A stretch of 45,600 nt of DNA, from IMG/VR virus record IMGVR_UViG_3300045977_000226, positions 1 to 45,600 of that record; one strand, given 5' to 3'. Source of the stretch: a virus. Positions 16,684 through 25,636 of this stretch are shown one piece after another. Made by a program: the position numbers and the translations under genes. Within the stretch, counting starts at the first letter, position 1. Each line of letters starts with the position of its first letter. The notes below the pieces were generated by a model that saw only the letters and a program-made list of their open reading frames with translations, had not been told where the DNA came from and made no database searches.

Positions 16684-17150
16684 TGGAGACGCAAACTCCG
16701 TTCGAAACTCGCGCGATCGTCAAACTTCCACGCTGGCCAGCCCGCTCGATATCGGCCGCCAAGGCCGGCTGGCCAGGTCGCCGGCGGATCCTCGTCAATG
16801 GTGGCCCATTGCCAATCGATCAGATAAAGGCGTCCGTTCTGGACCGTCACATTTTCCGGACGGATATCGTTGTGACGGATCATGCGCCTGGCCAAATCAG
16901 AAAGAATCGCATCCATTTGTGCTCTCATGTCGCGTGGGCGCACAGCCGACGCCACGTTGGATCCCACGTATTCCATGGTGATTTCGTTGGCAGCAGGGTT
17001 CGCTTCGATTAATCGCGGCGTGTACCCGGATCCGTGGAGCAACGCCAGGAACGTGAGTTCGCGCTCCACGATCCCGTACTCGAGATAGCGGTCAACGCGC
17101 TTGATGATCGTGTTGCCAAGGTGGACTACGGACGATGTTTGAGGCGCCAT
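16680..17150 (-). CDS. Protein-kinase-fold small-molecule / sugar kinase-like protein
   Basis: A 156-residue protein with the core of the kinase fold (aminoglycoside/lipopolysaccharide kinase type): catalytic loop MIRHNDIRPENV (HxDxxxxN) and metal-binding LIDWQWA. The N-lobe is short but has a Lys-containing strand (GNTIIKRVD) and an ERELTFLALL helix. ATG 17150 is preferred over the longer frame. In a glycosyltransferase cluster it could phosphorylate a sugar, as Kdo/heptose kinases do, but the target is unknown. Confidence 0.75.
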   Translation of the reverse strand: MAPQTSSVVHLGNTIIKRVDRYLEYGIVERELTFLALLHGSGYTPRLIEANPAANEITMEYVGSNVASAVRPRDMRAQMDAILSDLARRMIRHNDIRPENVTVQNGRLYLIDWQWATIDEDPPATWPAGLGGRYRAGWPAWKFDDRASFERSLRLQ

Positions 17151-17764
17151 AGACGGCGGGCCCCTCCGTGCAGGGCGGTCGTGTCGATCAACTCCCGATG
17201 CGCAAACCACCAGGATAGATATCGATCCTCATCTGCAGCGCTGCGCAGGAAATCCACGGTAAACATGCCCCGCGAATCTGCGCCGGCCGTCTGGAAGAAA
17301 CAGCGATCGGCAACGTTAGCGATGCGGTTCATCATGTCGCTCGCGACGCCCTGCTTCACCCACCACATGTGGACGTTCAGCGCGAGCACGGTGACCGGGC
17401 GTGGAAACTCCGCTGGCGTGAGACCGAACAGTTCCTCCGAACAGACGTTGAGGCCGCACGCCCGCGCGATCGCCAGCGCGGCGGGATCCCGCTCGTATCC
17501 CTGCGCGAGCGAATAGCCGGAGAGGCCTGCCAGGTAATATCCGGTGGAACATCCGACGTCGATCAACGTGCCCTCGTGACCACCAGCGTCGCGGATAACG
17601 CCAAACGTGTGGCGCACTGCGTCAGGCCAGTGACAGGGAACATTCTGCAGTTCCGGAACGAAGTCGCCCATTGGTTGGTAGAGCCATCCCGCGCGCGTGG
17701 ATGAGCCATCACGGTATGGGCCGGAGCCGAGTTGGGCAATGGCTTCAGCGAGCACGCTCGTCAT
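17126..17764 (-). CDS. SAM-dependent methyltransferase
   Basis: A 212-residue class I methyltransferase. Motif I is LIDVGCSTGYYLAGL (about 68-82), followed by an acidic residue ending strand 2 (YERDPAAL), and VLALNVHMWWVKQG as the motif IV area. Within a sugar-transfer set it may methylate a sugar or the acceptor. It overlaps the kinase gene by 25 bp and starts in ATGA overlap with the preceding glycosyltransferase. Confidence 0.85.
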   Translation of the reverse strand: MTSVLAEAIAQLGSGPYRDGSSTRAGWLYQPMGDFVPELQNVPCHWPDAVRHTFGVIRDAGGHEGTLIDVGCSTGYYLAGLSGYSLAQGYERDPAALAIARACGLNVCSEELFGLTPAEFPRPVTVLALNVHMWWVKQGVASDMMNRIANVADRCFFQTAGADSRGMFTVDFLRSAADEDRYLSWWFAHRELIDTTALHGGARRLWRLKHRP

Positions 17765-18561
17765 GCCCGACAGCTTATTCGCGACGGCGCCGGGTCGAAG
17801 ATGAGACTGGTTGGATCGCTCGCAAAAAATCGTTCTTCAAAGATCTTTCGAAGCGCTTCTTCTCCCTGCTTTTCCAGAACGGTCCAGAGATTCCGCCAGT
17901 GTGCGGACATCGTGGGCGGCCGCTTGCCGGCTATTATCGCTTCCATGCCGTTGCGGATTTTGGTGACGAGCTGGCCCGGTGAGCGATAAGGGAAGTGGCG
18001 CAGACCGATGAACTCTTCGTGATGCCCGACGGGCTCGCCGGCAATCCGGATCCCGTGATTGCCGTCAATGATCGAGGCCTGCGGATGCCAGCGGAACGCA
18101 CATTTGAAATTGCCGATCGGCGATTTCTGGCGGTAACGCATCCGCGTGAACGGATTTGAATCAGCAGGATCGTCAGCCGCGGTTGCCATGTGATTCCACC
18201 GGCGGGCGAGGACGCACGGCGCGGCCGCCGGAACCTTGCGCAAATATGACGCGAGCGGCAGGCCTGGCGCGTACCACAGTTCATCCGCGTCGAATGGAAT
18301 GATCCAGGTCGCCCCGCGGTCTGCAGCCCGCCTGGCGAGCGCGGTCATCTTCCGTCCTTGGAAATACGCTGGATCGGGATCGTCGACGATTTCAACGGGG
18401 ATCCGCACGGCCGCGGCCGCTAGCTGGATTTCGCGGCGGGTGGCGTCTTTCGAGAGGTTGTCCGCAATGGTGATCCCGTTGACGCCTTCGGCCGCGAGAT
18501 GACGGATGGTGTAGCCGATGATGTCCGCCTCGTCGCGGACCATGGTGACGGCCCAGATCAA
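17761..18561 (-). CDS. Glycosyltransferase family 2 / 92-like
   Basis: A 266-residue GT-A enzyme: MIWAVTMVRDEADIIGYTIRH at the start is typical of the GT2/GT92 group, and the metal-binding DxD is in IIPFDADELWY (about 87-97). A later HHEEFIGLRHFPYRSPGQ fits the catalytic region of related enzymes. It is co-transcribed with four other modification genes through ATGA overlaps. The acceptor could be virion protein or cell-surface glycan; the sequence does not decide. Confidence 0.85.
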   Translation of the reverse strand: MIWAVTMVRDEADIIGYTIRHLAAEGVNGITIADNLSKDATRREIQLAAAAVRIPVEIVDDPDPAYFQGRKMTALARRAADRGATWIIPFDADELWYAPGLPLASYLRKVPAAAPCVLARRWNHMATAADDPADSNPFTRMRYRQKSPIGNFKCAFRWHPQASIIDGNHGIRIAGEPVGHHEEFIGLRHFPYRSPGQLVTKIRNGMEAIIAGKRPPTMSAHWRNLWTVLEKQGEEALRKIFEERFFASDPTSLIFDPAPSRISCRA

Positions 18562-20084
18562 CTGAGGGATCCCCAGAACCCCCTGTTCGCTGTCGTGAGT
18601 GCGCTCGCGATATTCATGATCCGCCGCATTCCCGTGTGGCGCGCCTGCGACAGGCGCCAGCCGCGCTTGCGGATCCGCTCACACTCGTCCGGCTTCGCGG
18701 AGTACTCCTCAATGAGCGCGCGCGCCTCATCGATCTTTGTCCAGAAGAGAACGTGCTTTCGGTGCTCGAACAGATCATCGCAACCGGGAAATCGCTTCAC
18801 GAGCGCGAGACCGCCAAAGGCGAGGATGTCGTATGTCCGCTGCGACGTGTAGCCGTTGGCGCCGGGTGACATCGACAGAATGAATTCATATTGCCGGTAG
18901 ATCTCCCGGGTCTTTCGGTAAATGTCATCGCGGGCCGACGTACCTTCTTTGAAGTTGATGTGCGTCGCTCCCAGAGCGGCGACTACTTCACGGCGTCCGG
19001 AATGGAACCGTTGGTTCTCGAGATCTCCGATGAACAGCGTCTTGCCGCGCAGCTCGAGCGGCGCGAGCTCCGGATGAATGCGGCAGCCCTGCGGCATGTA
19101 CGTGACGCCGGCGCTGCCGAGAAGCTGCGACCAGGCATCCCAAGAATACTCGTCAGTGTGTTTGAAGCAGAGAAACGCCCGGTTGATGCGGTATGGAGCG
19201 AGACGCCCGGCTTGATACTCCGCGGCGGTCCGCAGGTCATTGAACCAGAATCCCCGCGGGCAGGTGACTCCCTTGAGCGCTTCAACGCCCCGCATCATCT
19301 GCGGCATGCCGCTGCAGACAATCACCGCGCCGGGCTTCCAGTCCTTAAGCTCGTCGGCCGTGACGGTCGCCAGTGAAAAATGCTTCACTGTGCATCGCTC
19401 ACGCGCGAACTCCTTCACCGCGTCATCGATGCCCGCCCAGAGGGGACCGGGCATGCCGGGCCCGTATCCCAGGATCGCAATGCGAAGGTTCCAGTTGAAA
19501 CTCAGCTGACGCGGCCAGAATTCATTGCGCAGCCAAACCTCTTCCTGCTGGCGCTGGACCGCGCGCACCGACGCGCCGGACGCGTGCAGAACCCACACCG
19601 GATTGGCCACGAACTTTCGCCGCAGCCGCAGCATGAGATTCGATTCCTGCCCGTAGAACGTGAAATCCTCTCGAAAACCGCCGGCCGCGATGACGGACGA
19701 TCGCCGCAGCAACAAACAGAATCCGGACAGCTGGTCCGTTGGTGTGACGCCCGGGCCGGTGGGGCCTTTTTGTGACATCGCTCCCGCGCGATCGGATTTA
19801 GGCCCGACGGCGTCGGCGGCCTCATCACCAGCCACCTGGAGCATGCGCTCGAGCCATTGAGCTTCCACCACCGCGTCCGAATTCAAGAGACACACGAATT
19901 CGCGATCGCTCCGAGCAATAGCCTGGTTCCACACGTGGGAGAGATTCGCGTCGCGTTGCCAGTTGTCGATGACGGTCAGCTTGTGGCGAGTGAGGTCAGT
20001 GTGCGCGGCGACGGCCTCAAGACAGCGCCGCTCCAGCTCCGGCTGGCCATACAGGAGGACGATGATTTCAGCGGAGGGAGTCAA
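18558..20084 (-). CDS. Two-domain glycosyltransferase (GT2-like plus GT-B/CgeB-like)
   Basis: A 508-residue fusion. Residues 1-200 form a GT2 domain (EIIVLLYGQPELERRCLEAV; FVCLLNSDAVVEAQWLERM with the DxD-like NSDAVV; GGFREDFTFYGQESNLMLRL). Residues about 205-500 resemble a GT-B C-terminal domain of the CgeB/group 1 type (YEFILSMSPGANGYTSQRTYDILAFGGLALVKR, where an SQRTYDILAFGG block marks the donor site). It is the first gene of the cassette and overlaps the preceding membrane protein by 17 bp. Two transferase activities on one chain suggest sequential sugar addition. Confidence 0.85.
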   Translation of the reverse strand: MTPSAEIIVLLYGQPELERRCLEAVAAHTDLTRHKLTVIDNWQRDANLSHVWNQAIARSDREFVCLLNSDAVVEAQWLERMLQVAGDEAADAVGPKSDRAGAMSQKGPTGPGVTPTDQLSGFCLLLRRSSVIAAGGFREDFTFYGQESNLMLRLRRKFVANPVWVLHASGASVRAVQRQQEEVWLRNEFWPRQLSFNWNLRIAILGYGPGMPGPLWAGIDDAVKEFARERCTVKHFSLATVTADELKDWKPGAVIVCSGMPQMMRGVEALKGVTCPRGFWFNDLRTAAEYQAGRLAPYRINRAFLCFKHTDEYSWDAWSQLLGSAGVTYMPQGCRIHPELAPLELRGKTLFIGDLENQRFHSGRREVVAALGATHINFKEGTSARDDIYRKTREIYRQYEFILSMSPGANGYTSQRTYDILAFGGLALVKRFPGCDDLFEHRKHVLFWTKIDEARALIEEYSAKPDECERIRKRGWRLSQARHTGMRRIMNIASALTTANRGFWGSLS

Positions 20085-20301
20085 TCCGGCCTTCCACGCG
20101 CCCCAGGCGCCACTCGATATTTTTCAACCGCTCCTCAATGACGTCGCGGTTGGCGCCGAGGTCCCTCGAGATGCTCGTTTCCATGCTTTGGATCCGCTGC
20201 CAGATCATGCCCAGCGCGAATACGAGCGCGATCAGCTTGACTACCAGGTCAGGAGTCAGCGGGAGACCCAACAGTGTTTTGCCGTTGCCGTTCTCAGCCA
20301 A
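20068..20301 (-). CDS. Small membrane protein with coiled coil
   Basis: A 77-residue protein with one membrane segment (LVVKLIALVFALGMIW) followed by a coiled coil (SRDLGANRDVIEERLKNIEWRLGRVEGRIDSLR). I choose TTG 20299-20301 because GGAGG lies nine bases upstream; a TTG at 20334 is open but has no signal. It overlaps the connector gene and the first glycosyltransferase. Similar architecture occurs in lysis-associated or anchor proteins, but the direction of the domains differs from XhlA. Function unknown. Confidence 0.6.
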   Translation of the reverse strand: MAENGNGKTLLGLPLTPDLVVKLIALVFALGMIWQRIQSMETSISRDLGANRDVIEERLKNIEWRLGRVEGRIDSLR

Positions 20302-20923
20302 TTTTGGCGCCCTCCAGCAGCGCTTTGATGCCAATGGGAATCTGCTTCAAGTCGAGCGCGGAGGTTTCCTCTCGGTACCGGTAGAAGTGCCCACACAACA
20401 GGAGCACGCCATGAATAAAACGGGCGGGGACATCTGAGGTGAATCCATAGCCGCAGCTCGCGCGGACTACTACCGCGTTGAGTGCATCCGCGGTGGCCGG
20501 CCATGAATAACCTGGGTTGAGCCCGATGAACGGTCGCACGGGATCTCGCTGCAGGAAGTACTCGAGAACCGACGGGGGAGAACCGTCATCGTACGAACCG
20601 AATGACTGGCTGGCTCCGGACTCGTCGCGATAGATGATCGACTCGATCGACTGGACTGGCTTCGGCCACAGTTCAATTTCACCGCGGCCTTCCGGGAAAC
20701 GGCTCAACGTGATGTCCCAGGCCTGCGTCAGCAGTACTTCGTTGCTCAGCTTTTGGGCGTGATCGATCGCGGTAGGAATCCAGACGTTTGAGATGATCGC
20801 GTCATGATCGTCATTCTGAATTTTGCAGTGGAGCTTGACAGTAGCGAGATCGACGATGAGCCCCGAAGGAGGCGAGACCAGACGCGGAAGCGGTCTCCTG
20901 CCGTCTGGTCTGAATTGCCGCAT
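20294..20923 (-). CDS. Head-tail connector, HK97 gp6-like
   Basis: A 209-residue protein with the pattern of the gp6-like connector family: VDLATVKLHCKIQNDDHDAI near the start (the usual 'LaevK.hLRid.d.eD' block), IDHAQKLSNEVLLTQAWDITL, then beta strands (IELWPKPVQSIESIIYRDE) and a helical end (VPARFIHGVLLLCGHFY). Such proteins form the dodecameric ring below the portal. It follows the capsid genes. ATG 20923 has AGGAAGG-type sequence upstream. Confidence 0.85.
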   Translation of the reverse strand: MRQFRPDGRRPLPRLVSPPSGLIVDLATVKLHCKIQNDDHDAIISNVWIPTAIDHAQKLSNEVLLTQAWDITLSRFPEGRGEIELWPKPVQSIESIIYRDESGASQSFGSYDDGSPPSVLEYFLQRDPVRPFIGLNPGYSWPATADALNAVVVRASCGYGFTSDVPARFIHGVLLLCGHFYRYREETSALDLKQIPIGIKALLEGAKIG

Positions 20924-20944
20924 TGAAACGCCGCCTTCCTTTCG

Positions 20945-21436
20945 TTAGGCGACGACTGCGCTTGGCGGATCCGCGGCCGCGTAGCCGGCATCGTACCCGA
21001 TGTATGTGATGCTCGCCGGAGTGGAAACACTGCCGGGGTCGCTCACATTCGCGCGCACGCAATCGAATCCGTTCGCCACGTCGAGGGAATCGCTGTCCAC
21101 ATCGATCGTGTACAGCTCCTCCGCCGCGGCCGCGGACGTCGTGATCGAGTTGTTCGACACGGAAATGATCTCGTTGTCATCCGATGTCCCCGGACGTTGA
21201 CGCCGCGCCTTCGTGAAGGGAAGCGTCTTTTCGCTGGTCGGGGATTCGTCCGTCGATTTCCGCTGCGTGAGCGTGATGGCGGCAGGGTCCGTCCCGGAAG
21301 CAGGCTTCAGATAAACCTGAATCTGCACGCGTCGGAACCGGGCCATCGAAACGAGCCGGCCGGTCAAGCCACCGCTGTTCAGGAGCCCTGCGCCGCCGGC
21401 GACGATCTTCGCAACTTCTGCGAGTTCGTGGTTCAT
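20945..21436 (-). CDS. Hypothetical head-module protein (163 residues)
   Basis: Not a recognised family. The region after residue 35 is beta-rich (RFRRVQIQVYLKPASGTDPA; NEIISVSNNSITTSAAAAEELYTIDVDSDS), consistent with a decoration or minor head protein. It is placed between the major capsid gene and the gp6-like connector. ATG 21436 is inferred from the end of the capsid gene; a longer frame reaches into that gene. Confidence 0.65.
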   Translation of the reverse strand: MNHELAEVAKIVAGGAGLLNSGGLTGRLVSMARFRRVQIQVYLKPASGTDPAAITLTQRKSTDESPTSEKTLPFTKARRQRPGTSDDNEIISVSNNSITTSAAAAEELYTIDVDSDSLDVANGFDCVRANVSDPGSVSTPASITYIGYDAGYAAADPPSAVVA

Positions 21437-21476
21437 GGGAATCAAAGTCCTTTCACAAAAAAGTTGTTGAGAACAT

Positions 21477-21498
21477 TCGCGGGGCCTGAGCCCCGCGA
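21477..21498 (-). terminator. Strong hairpin after the major capsid gene
   Basis: TCGCGGGGC and GCCCCGCGA form a perfect 9-bp stem with a 4-base loop, 11 bases past the capsid stop on the coding strand. A T run (TTTTTT) occurs only about 20 bases further, so it is not a canonical intrinsic terminator. Partial termination or protection of the abundant capsid mRNA is plausible. Confidence 0.5.
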
Positions 21499-21509
21499 GC
21501 CGGCAATGA

Positions 21510-23138
21510 TTACGACCGGGTCTGGAGCGTGACGGTGCAAGAACGCGTGTTCGAACCGTTCTTCGGCGTGATGGGGTTGTTCCACCACGGCTTGCCACCA
21601 CAGCGCAGAATGAAGCGGAACGCCGTGACGTCATAGTCGAAGAACAGGTGGATCGACACGTCCTGGCGCAGGCCCTGCGTCTTCATCAGAGACAGGTACT
21701 GGTTGAGATCCGTCAGGATGATGTCGCCCTCTGTCCCCAGCTCCTTGGCCGATTCGTGCGAAATGATCGGCTTACCGAAGAGCGTCGCATACGGGCTGCC
21801 CGACAAACCGCCCGGAGGCAGAAAGACCGGTACCGCCGTTCCCGTCCCGGGGAACTGCATGCCGTACAGCTGAGGCTCCACGTCCTGATTGATGATCCAG
21901 ATCGCATTTTTCCGGCAGCCCTTATAGAGCCGGGAATACATGTTCACGATGTTCTTGAACAGGATCGGATCCGCAGACGTCTGCGACATCTCCTTGTCGA
22001 CAGTGATCTTCGGAGCGCCCGCCAGGATGCCCAGCGGCATACCGGCGCCCGTGCCACAGAGAATCGCGTCGGAAACCTTGAACCCGATCTTCTCCGGGGC
22101 TTTCTTGTTGATATACCCCGTCAGCGTTCCCGCGTCCTCGAGCAACTCGTCCGTGACCGGAACCATCGCGGTCAGCTTATGGAGCTCAAGCGTGCGGCTT
22201 TCCAGCGCAACCTTCGACTGCGCGATCAGCTTCTGCTCGCCGGTCCAGTAAGCCTGGATCCCGCCGGTCTGCTGCCATGGCGTGGTTTCGTCGATCGGGA
22301 TGGTCACATTGTTCGAGCTCGTGGTCAAACGGTCAGTCCGCCCAGCGAGATCGTCCTCCGCGTCGACCTTCTGCATGATGGTGTTCCGGAAATCTGGAGG
22401 AACCAGAAACCCGCCATCCGCTCCCGTGCCCTCGCTCGAGGACGTCGACGGCGCCGCATTCGCGATCAGGCGCGGATCGATGTTCTGAGCGCCCTTTGCA
22501 GACGCATGCAAAACGGCCTTGCCGAATTCGCCGACCGACACGAATCCAAACTTGCGGTCGTCATTCTCGGAAGAGTGACGAGTTCTTGCAGCCTCGCCAT
22601 ACGCGGGCTGTTCGCCCACGGTCTTTCGGCCAGCCGGCTGGCTCAGCTTTTCGCTGGCCGCGGCAATTCGCGTCCGGCGATCGATGTCTTCAACCGTCGA
22701 GTTGAAACGCGCCTCGAGGTTGTCGATCATCGTTTTCTCGTCCGCCGTCAACCCGCGCTTCTCGGTGTCCGCCTTGTCCTGGATCCGCTTCATCTGATTC
22801 GACAGATCGAGCGCCAGCTCGCGCAGGCTGTCGATCGTCGGCGTGTCATTGCGGAATCGCACGTGTGGACTCGCCGTCCGCCGGAGAAATTCCTCGAGCT
22901 CCGTCATGCTCATTGGGCGCGCCGAGGGTACGGCCAGCGGCATCACCGCCAGGCTGTAGCCGGCCGCGGCCGCGGAGGGTTCCGCCATCGCCGTGGCGGC
23001 GATCATGCAGACGATCATCACGGTCAACGCCGCGATACCGATGGGACCGAGAATATCAAATCGATTGGGTTGGGCCGGCGTCACCGACGTGCAGAACTGA
23101 ATGGCCCACCACCGCTTTTTGTCTTTGATGTGATTCAT
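21510..23138 (-). CDS. Major capsid protein precursor, HK97 fold, with N-terminal membrane-like segment
   Basis: A 542-residue capsid precursor. From about residue 76 it follows the HK97 plan: helical delta/scaffold domain (MTELEEFLRRTAS ... LDLSNQMKRIQDKADTEKRG ... RFNSTVEDIDRRTR), linker, then the capsid fold (GGFLVPPDFRNTIMQKV; LESRTLELHKLTAMVPVTDELLEDA; GAGMPLGIL; FDYDVTAFRFILRCGG). Residues 1-75 are unexpected: a basic start (HIKDKKRWW), a hydrophobic helix at 29-52 and an AMA-E site. ATG 23138 has GGGGAG eight bases upstream, whereas M76 lacks a good site. Probably processed by the neighbouring ClpP-like protease. Confidence 0.93.
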   Translation of the reverse strand: MNHIKDKKRWWAIQFCTSVTPAQPNRFDILGPIGIAALTVMIVCMIAATAMAEPSAAAAGYSLAVMPLAVPSARPMSMTELEEFLRRTASPHVRFRNDTPTIDSLRELALDLSNQMKRIQDKADTEKRGLTADEKTMIDNLEARFNSTVEDIDRRTRIAAASEKLSQPAGRKTVGEQPAYGEAARTRHSSENDDRKFGFVSVGEFGKAVLHASAKGAQNIDPRLIANAAPSTSSSEGTGADGGFLVPPDFRNTIMQKVDAEDDLAGRTDRLTTSSNNVTIPIDETTPWQQTGGIQAYWTGEQKLIAQSKVALESRTLELHKLTAMVPVTDELLEDAGTLTGYINKKAPEKIGFKVSDAILCGTGAGMPLGILAGAPKITVDKEMSQTSADPILFKNIVNMYSRLYKGCRKNAIWIINQDVEPQLYGMQFPGTGTAVPVFLPPGGLSGSPYATLFGKPIISHESAKELGTEGDIILTDLNQYLSLMKTQGLRQDVSIHLFFDYDVTAFRFILRCGGKPWWNNPITPKNGSNTRSCTVTLQTRS

Positions 23139-23178
23139 GGATTCAACTCCCCAAAAAGTGTTTGTTTGCGATCTCGAA

Positions 23179-23979
23179 CTAGGTGGTGGGCTGGCCCAGC
23201 CATTGGCGATTTGACAACACGCTCGCCACGCGCGCGAGTGCGGGATGCGGCGCTGGCGCCGTTCCCTCCGTCTCCACAGTGGAGACAGTTTCTTTTTCCG
23301 GCGGCGGCGCAGCCGCGCGTCCGATCGCCGACTTCAGCGATGCCGGAACATTTCTGAAATTCTTGATGTCGTGACCCGCCATGGCCGCAACTCCGACTTC
23401 CACGTCAGAGACGGAATCGGCAAACCCGTTTTCTACGGCTTCGTCCGCCGTGAACCAGGTCTCGGCGGTCATCCACGCGGTGACGTCGGATTGTTTCTGG
23501 CCCGTCCTCGCGACGTACGTGTCGACGATCGTGGTTTTCATTTTGTCGAGAGCATCGGCCGCCTTGCGCATCTCTTCGGCTGTTCCCACGGCAAAGCCCC
23601 ACGGATCGTGGATCATCATCAGCGCGTTCTTGGACATCACAATCGAGTCGCCGGCCATCGCAATCACGGAGGCGATCGACGCGGCCAGGCCGTCGACCTG
23701 AACGCGGATCTCGGCGCGATGGCGCTTCAGCTGGTTGTAGATCGCCACGCCGTCCATCACCGAGCCGCCCACTGAGTTGATGAAGACGTTCAGGACCTTC
23801 ACGTCGCCCAGCGCTTTCAGGTCGGCGGCGAACTGTTTGGCAGTGACGCCATCCCAGGAGTCGCCGACAATGTCGTAGATGTAGATATCGGCGCTGTCCG
23901 CCTTCTTCTCCATCCGAAACGGCTTGCGCTCGCCACCAGAACCCGGCCCGTTTAAAAACGCCCAGCGTCTCCGATTCAT
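23179..23979 (-). CDS. Prohead protease, ClpP-like (S14/SppA-type)
   Basis: A 266-residue serine protease that matures the head. The ClpP fold is clear: YDIVGDSWDGVTAKQFAADL, INSVGGSVMDGVAIYNQLKR (oxyanion Gly-Gly), the nucleophile Ser in VDGLAASIASVIAMAG, the catalytic His in ALMMIHDPWG, and a third residue near KMKTTIVDTYVARTG. The last 60 residues are a Pro/Glu-rich tail. ATG 23979 overlaps the portal stop (ATGA). It should cut the capsid delta domain. Confidence 0.92.
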   Translation of the reverse strand: MNRRRWAFLNGPGSGGERKPFRMEKKADSADIYIYDIVGDSWDGVTAKQFAADLKALGDVKVLNVFINSVGGSVMDGVAIYNQLKRHRAEIRVQVDGLAASIASVIAMAGDSIVMSKNALMMIHDPWGFAVGTAEEMRKAADALDKMKTTIVDTYVARTGQKQSDVTAWMTAETWFTADEAVENGFADSVSDVEVGVAAMAGHDIKNFRNVPASLKSAIGRAAAPPPEKETVSTVETEGTAPAPHPALARVASVLSNRQWLGQPTT

Positions 23980-25634
23980 TGAATGGCCCCCTTTACGATT
24001 CCGGCGAATTCCTCGCCGAGCTCATCCGCGCGCGCGTCAATGTCACGCCATGCGCGCAACCGGGTTCCATCGTAAGCCGCCACGAGCTCTCGATAATCCT
24101 CACGTGTCCGTTCTTCAGCTGCTGCGATCACGAACGATTGAGCGTTTCGAATTTTCGATTCGTAGCGATCGCCGGCAACGCTGACCAAAATCTCGATGGT
24201 CTCCGCAATCTGACTGGCCACGTATTGGAGCTGTCCGGTCTTCTCCGGATCCATCAGATCGCGGAATTCCTGGGCGGTCTTGCTGCGGATGGACTCCGCA
24301 CGATGAAGGTGACGGCGCATACAGCGGCGCATCGACGCGGCAAACAATGCCCGGGCCGCTTCCGTCAGGCGTGGCGCCGGATCCGCTGACGCCGGCTGCT
24401 TCGCTGCAGGAGCAGTTTCACCATTGGCCACGGCCTCGAGTGTAGTCAGCTGACTTTCCACCGTGAGCACGTCGCCTTCGGAGCCGACGGAATTGAATCC
24501 ACGCCGCCGGCGGACTTCGTTTCTACGGAGCAGGCCATTGCGGACGAGAATCGCATCCGTCTCCGCCTTCGATTTCGCGTCGCCCTCGGCCGCCCATTCC
24601 AGGTCGCAGCGCACGGTGATAGGCCCAGCCGGCAGGACTTTGAAATCGATCTCTTGCTCGCAGCGCTTCGCCCACGGTCGTAGCGCGTCGCGCTGAAACT
24701 CAATGCCCTGGTGTTCGATGTTGCCGAACGTCGCGCGATCCAGCTGGGCAATCTTGTGCGGTGGCACACCACACCAGCGGCAGACCTCGTTCACCATGAA
24801 GTCGCGGAGCTCGCGGTTTTGGCCTTCATTGAGAGTCGATGTAATGGGCGTCCATTTCATGCCGCTCCCGAGCACCAGGAACCTGAAGGCGTTTTCAGGA
24901 CCGGACACGCGCTTCTCCACCTGAGCCCGGATATCGTCGAGTTCCTTCTGATCGAGTGTGCTGTCGGTCGACAACACGCCGCCCATCGCGGTACCGTGCT
25001 GGAAATATTTCAGACCGAACGTGTCTGCAGCGGCCGCCTGCAACAGTCCACGCGCCGCAGTGGACACGAGATCAAGTCCGCAGGTTCCATCGAGACCGAC
25101 GCCGTGAATGTGGTACACGTCGGCGTATGGAAGGAGCGTGGGCGGCTTGCCGAAGTTCGTCACTCGCAGCTGCAGCGCGCCGGATTCCCCGCGCTCGAGC
25201 GTGCAGCGGTTCGGATAGATCGGCCAAATGGCCGCAGGCCTGCCGACGCGATCGCGTTCGATTTCTCCGTATGAATTTCCCCACAAAAGCGCCACGGCGA
25301 CGGTCGCCTGGTGGAATGAAATCGGCGACATTTCAAGGTTCGGCCGAACATTGAGGATCCGGTATGCCGTAGATCCCGGCATGTAATCCCGGTCGCCATT
25401 GGGCTGTTCCAGGAAGATCTCCCACGTGGATGAGCCGATCGCTTCGGAGATCACCCGCATGCAGGCCCAGAGCGCGGAGATCTTGATCGCGTCCTCGTGG
25501 GTGATGAATGCGGCGCCGACGCCGGGAAGCACCGCCAGCACGCGGTTCGAGTAACCGCCGGACCAGTCTGGCTGCGTCAGCCGCGCCAGCGCTCCCGGCC
25601 GTTTCTGATCGAGCAGGTCCGCGAGAAGGCCCAC
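23976..25634 (-). CDS. Portal protein, HK97 family
   Basis: A 552-residue portal. Characteristic segments: ALWACMRVISEAIGSSTWEIF (clip/wing start), AYRILNVRPNLEMSPISFHQ, VALLWGNSYGEIERDRVGRP, MVNEVCRWCGVPPHKIAQLDRATFGNIEHQ (nearly the family consensus 'evarafgvPp.llg....ty.nieq'). It forms the dodecameric vertex for DNA entry. The C-terminal 120 residues are helical. The start is GTG; a purine-rich stretch lies upstream. Confidence 0.95.
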   Translation of the reverse strand: MGLLADLLDQKRPGALARLTQPDWSGGYSNRVLAVLPGVGAAFITHEDAIKISALWACMRVISEAIGSSTWEIFLEQPNGDRDYMPGSTAYRILNVRPNLEMSPISFHQATVAVALLWGNSYGEIERDRVGRPAAIWPIYPNRCTLERGESGALQLRVTNFGKPPTLLPYADVYHIHGVGLDGTCGLDLVSTAARGLLQAAAADTFGLKYFQHGTAMGGVLSTDSTLDQKELDDIRAQVEKRVSGPENAFRFLVLGSGMKWTPITSTLNEGQNRELRDFMVNEVCRWCGVPPHKIAQLDRATFGNIEHQGIEFQRDALRPWAKRCEQEIDFKVLPAGPITVRCDLEWAAEGDAKSKAETDAILVRNGLLRRNEVRRRRGFNSVGSEGDVLTVESQLTTLEAVANGETAPAAKQPASADPAPRLTEAARALFAASMRRCMRRHLHRAESIRSKTAQEFRDLMDPEKTGQLQYVASQIAETIEILVSVAGDRYESKIRNAQSFVIAAAEERTREDYRELVAAYDGTRLRAWRDIDARADELGEEFAGIVKGAIQ

Positions 25635-25636
25635 GG

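Noticed and set aside
21648-23357. Long plus-strand frame of 569 residues
   Set aside because: It is antisense to the major capsid gene, rich in Arg and Leu, and has no recognisable domain.
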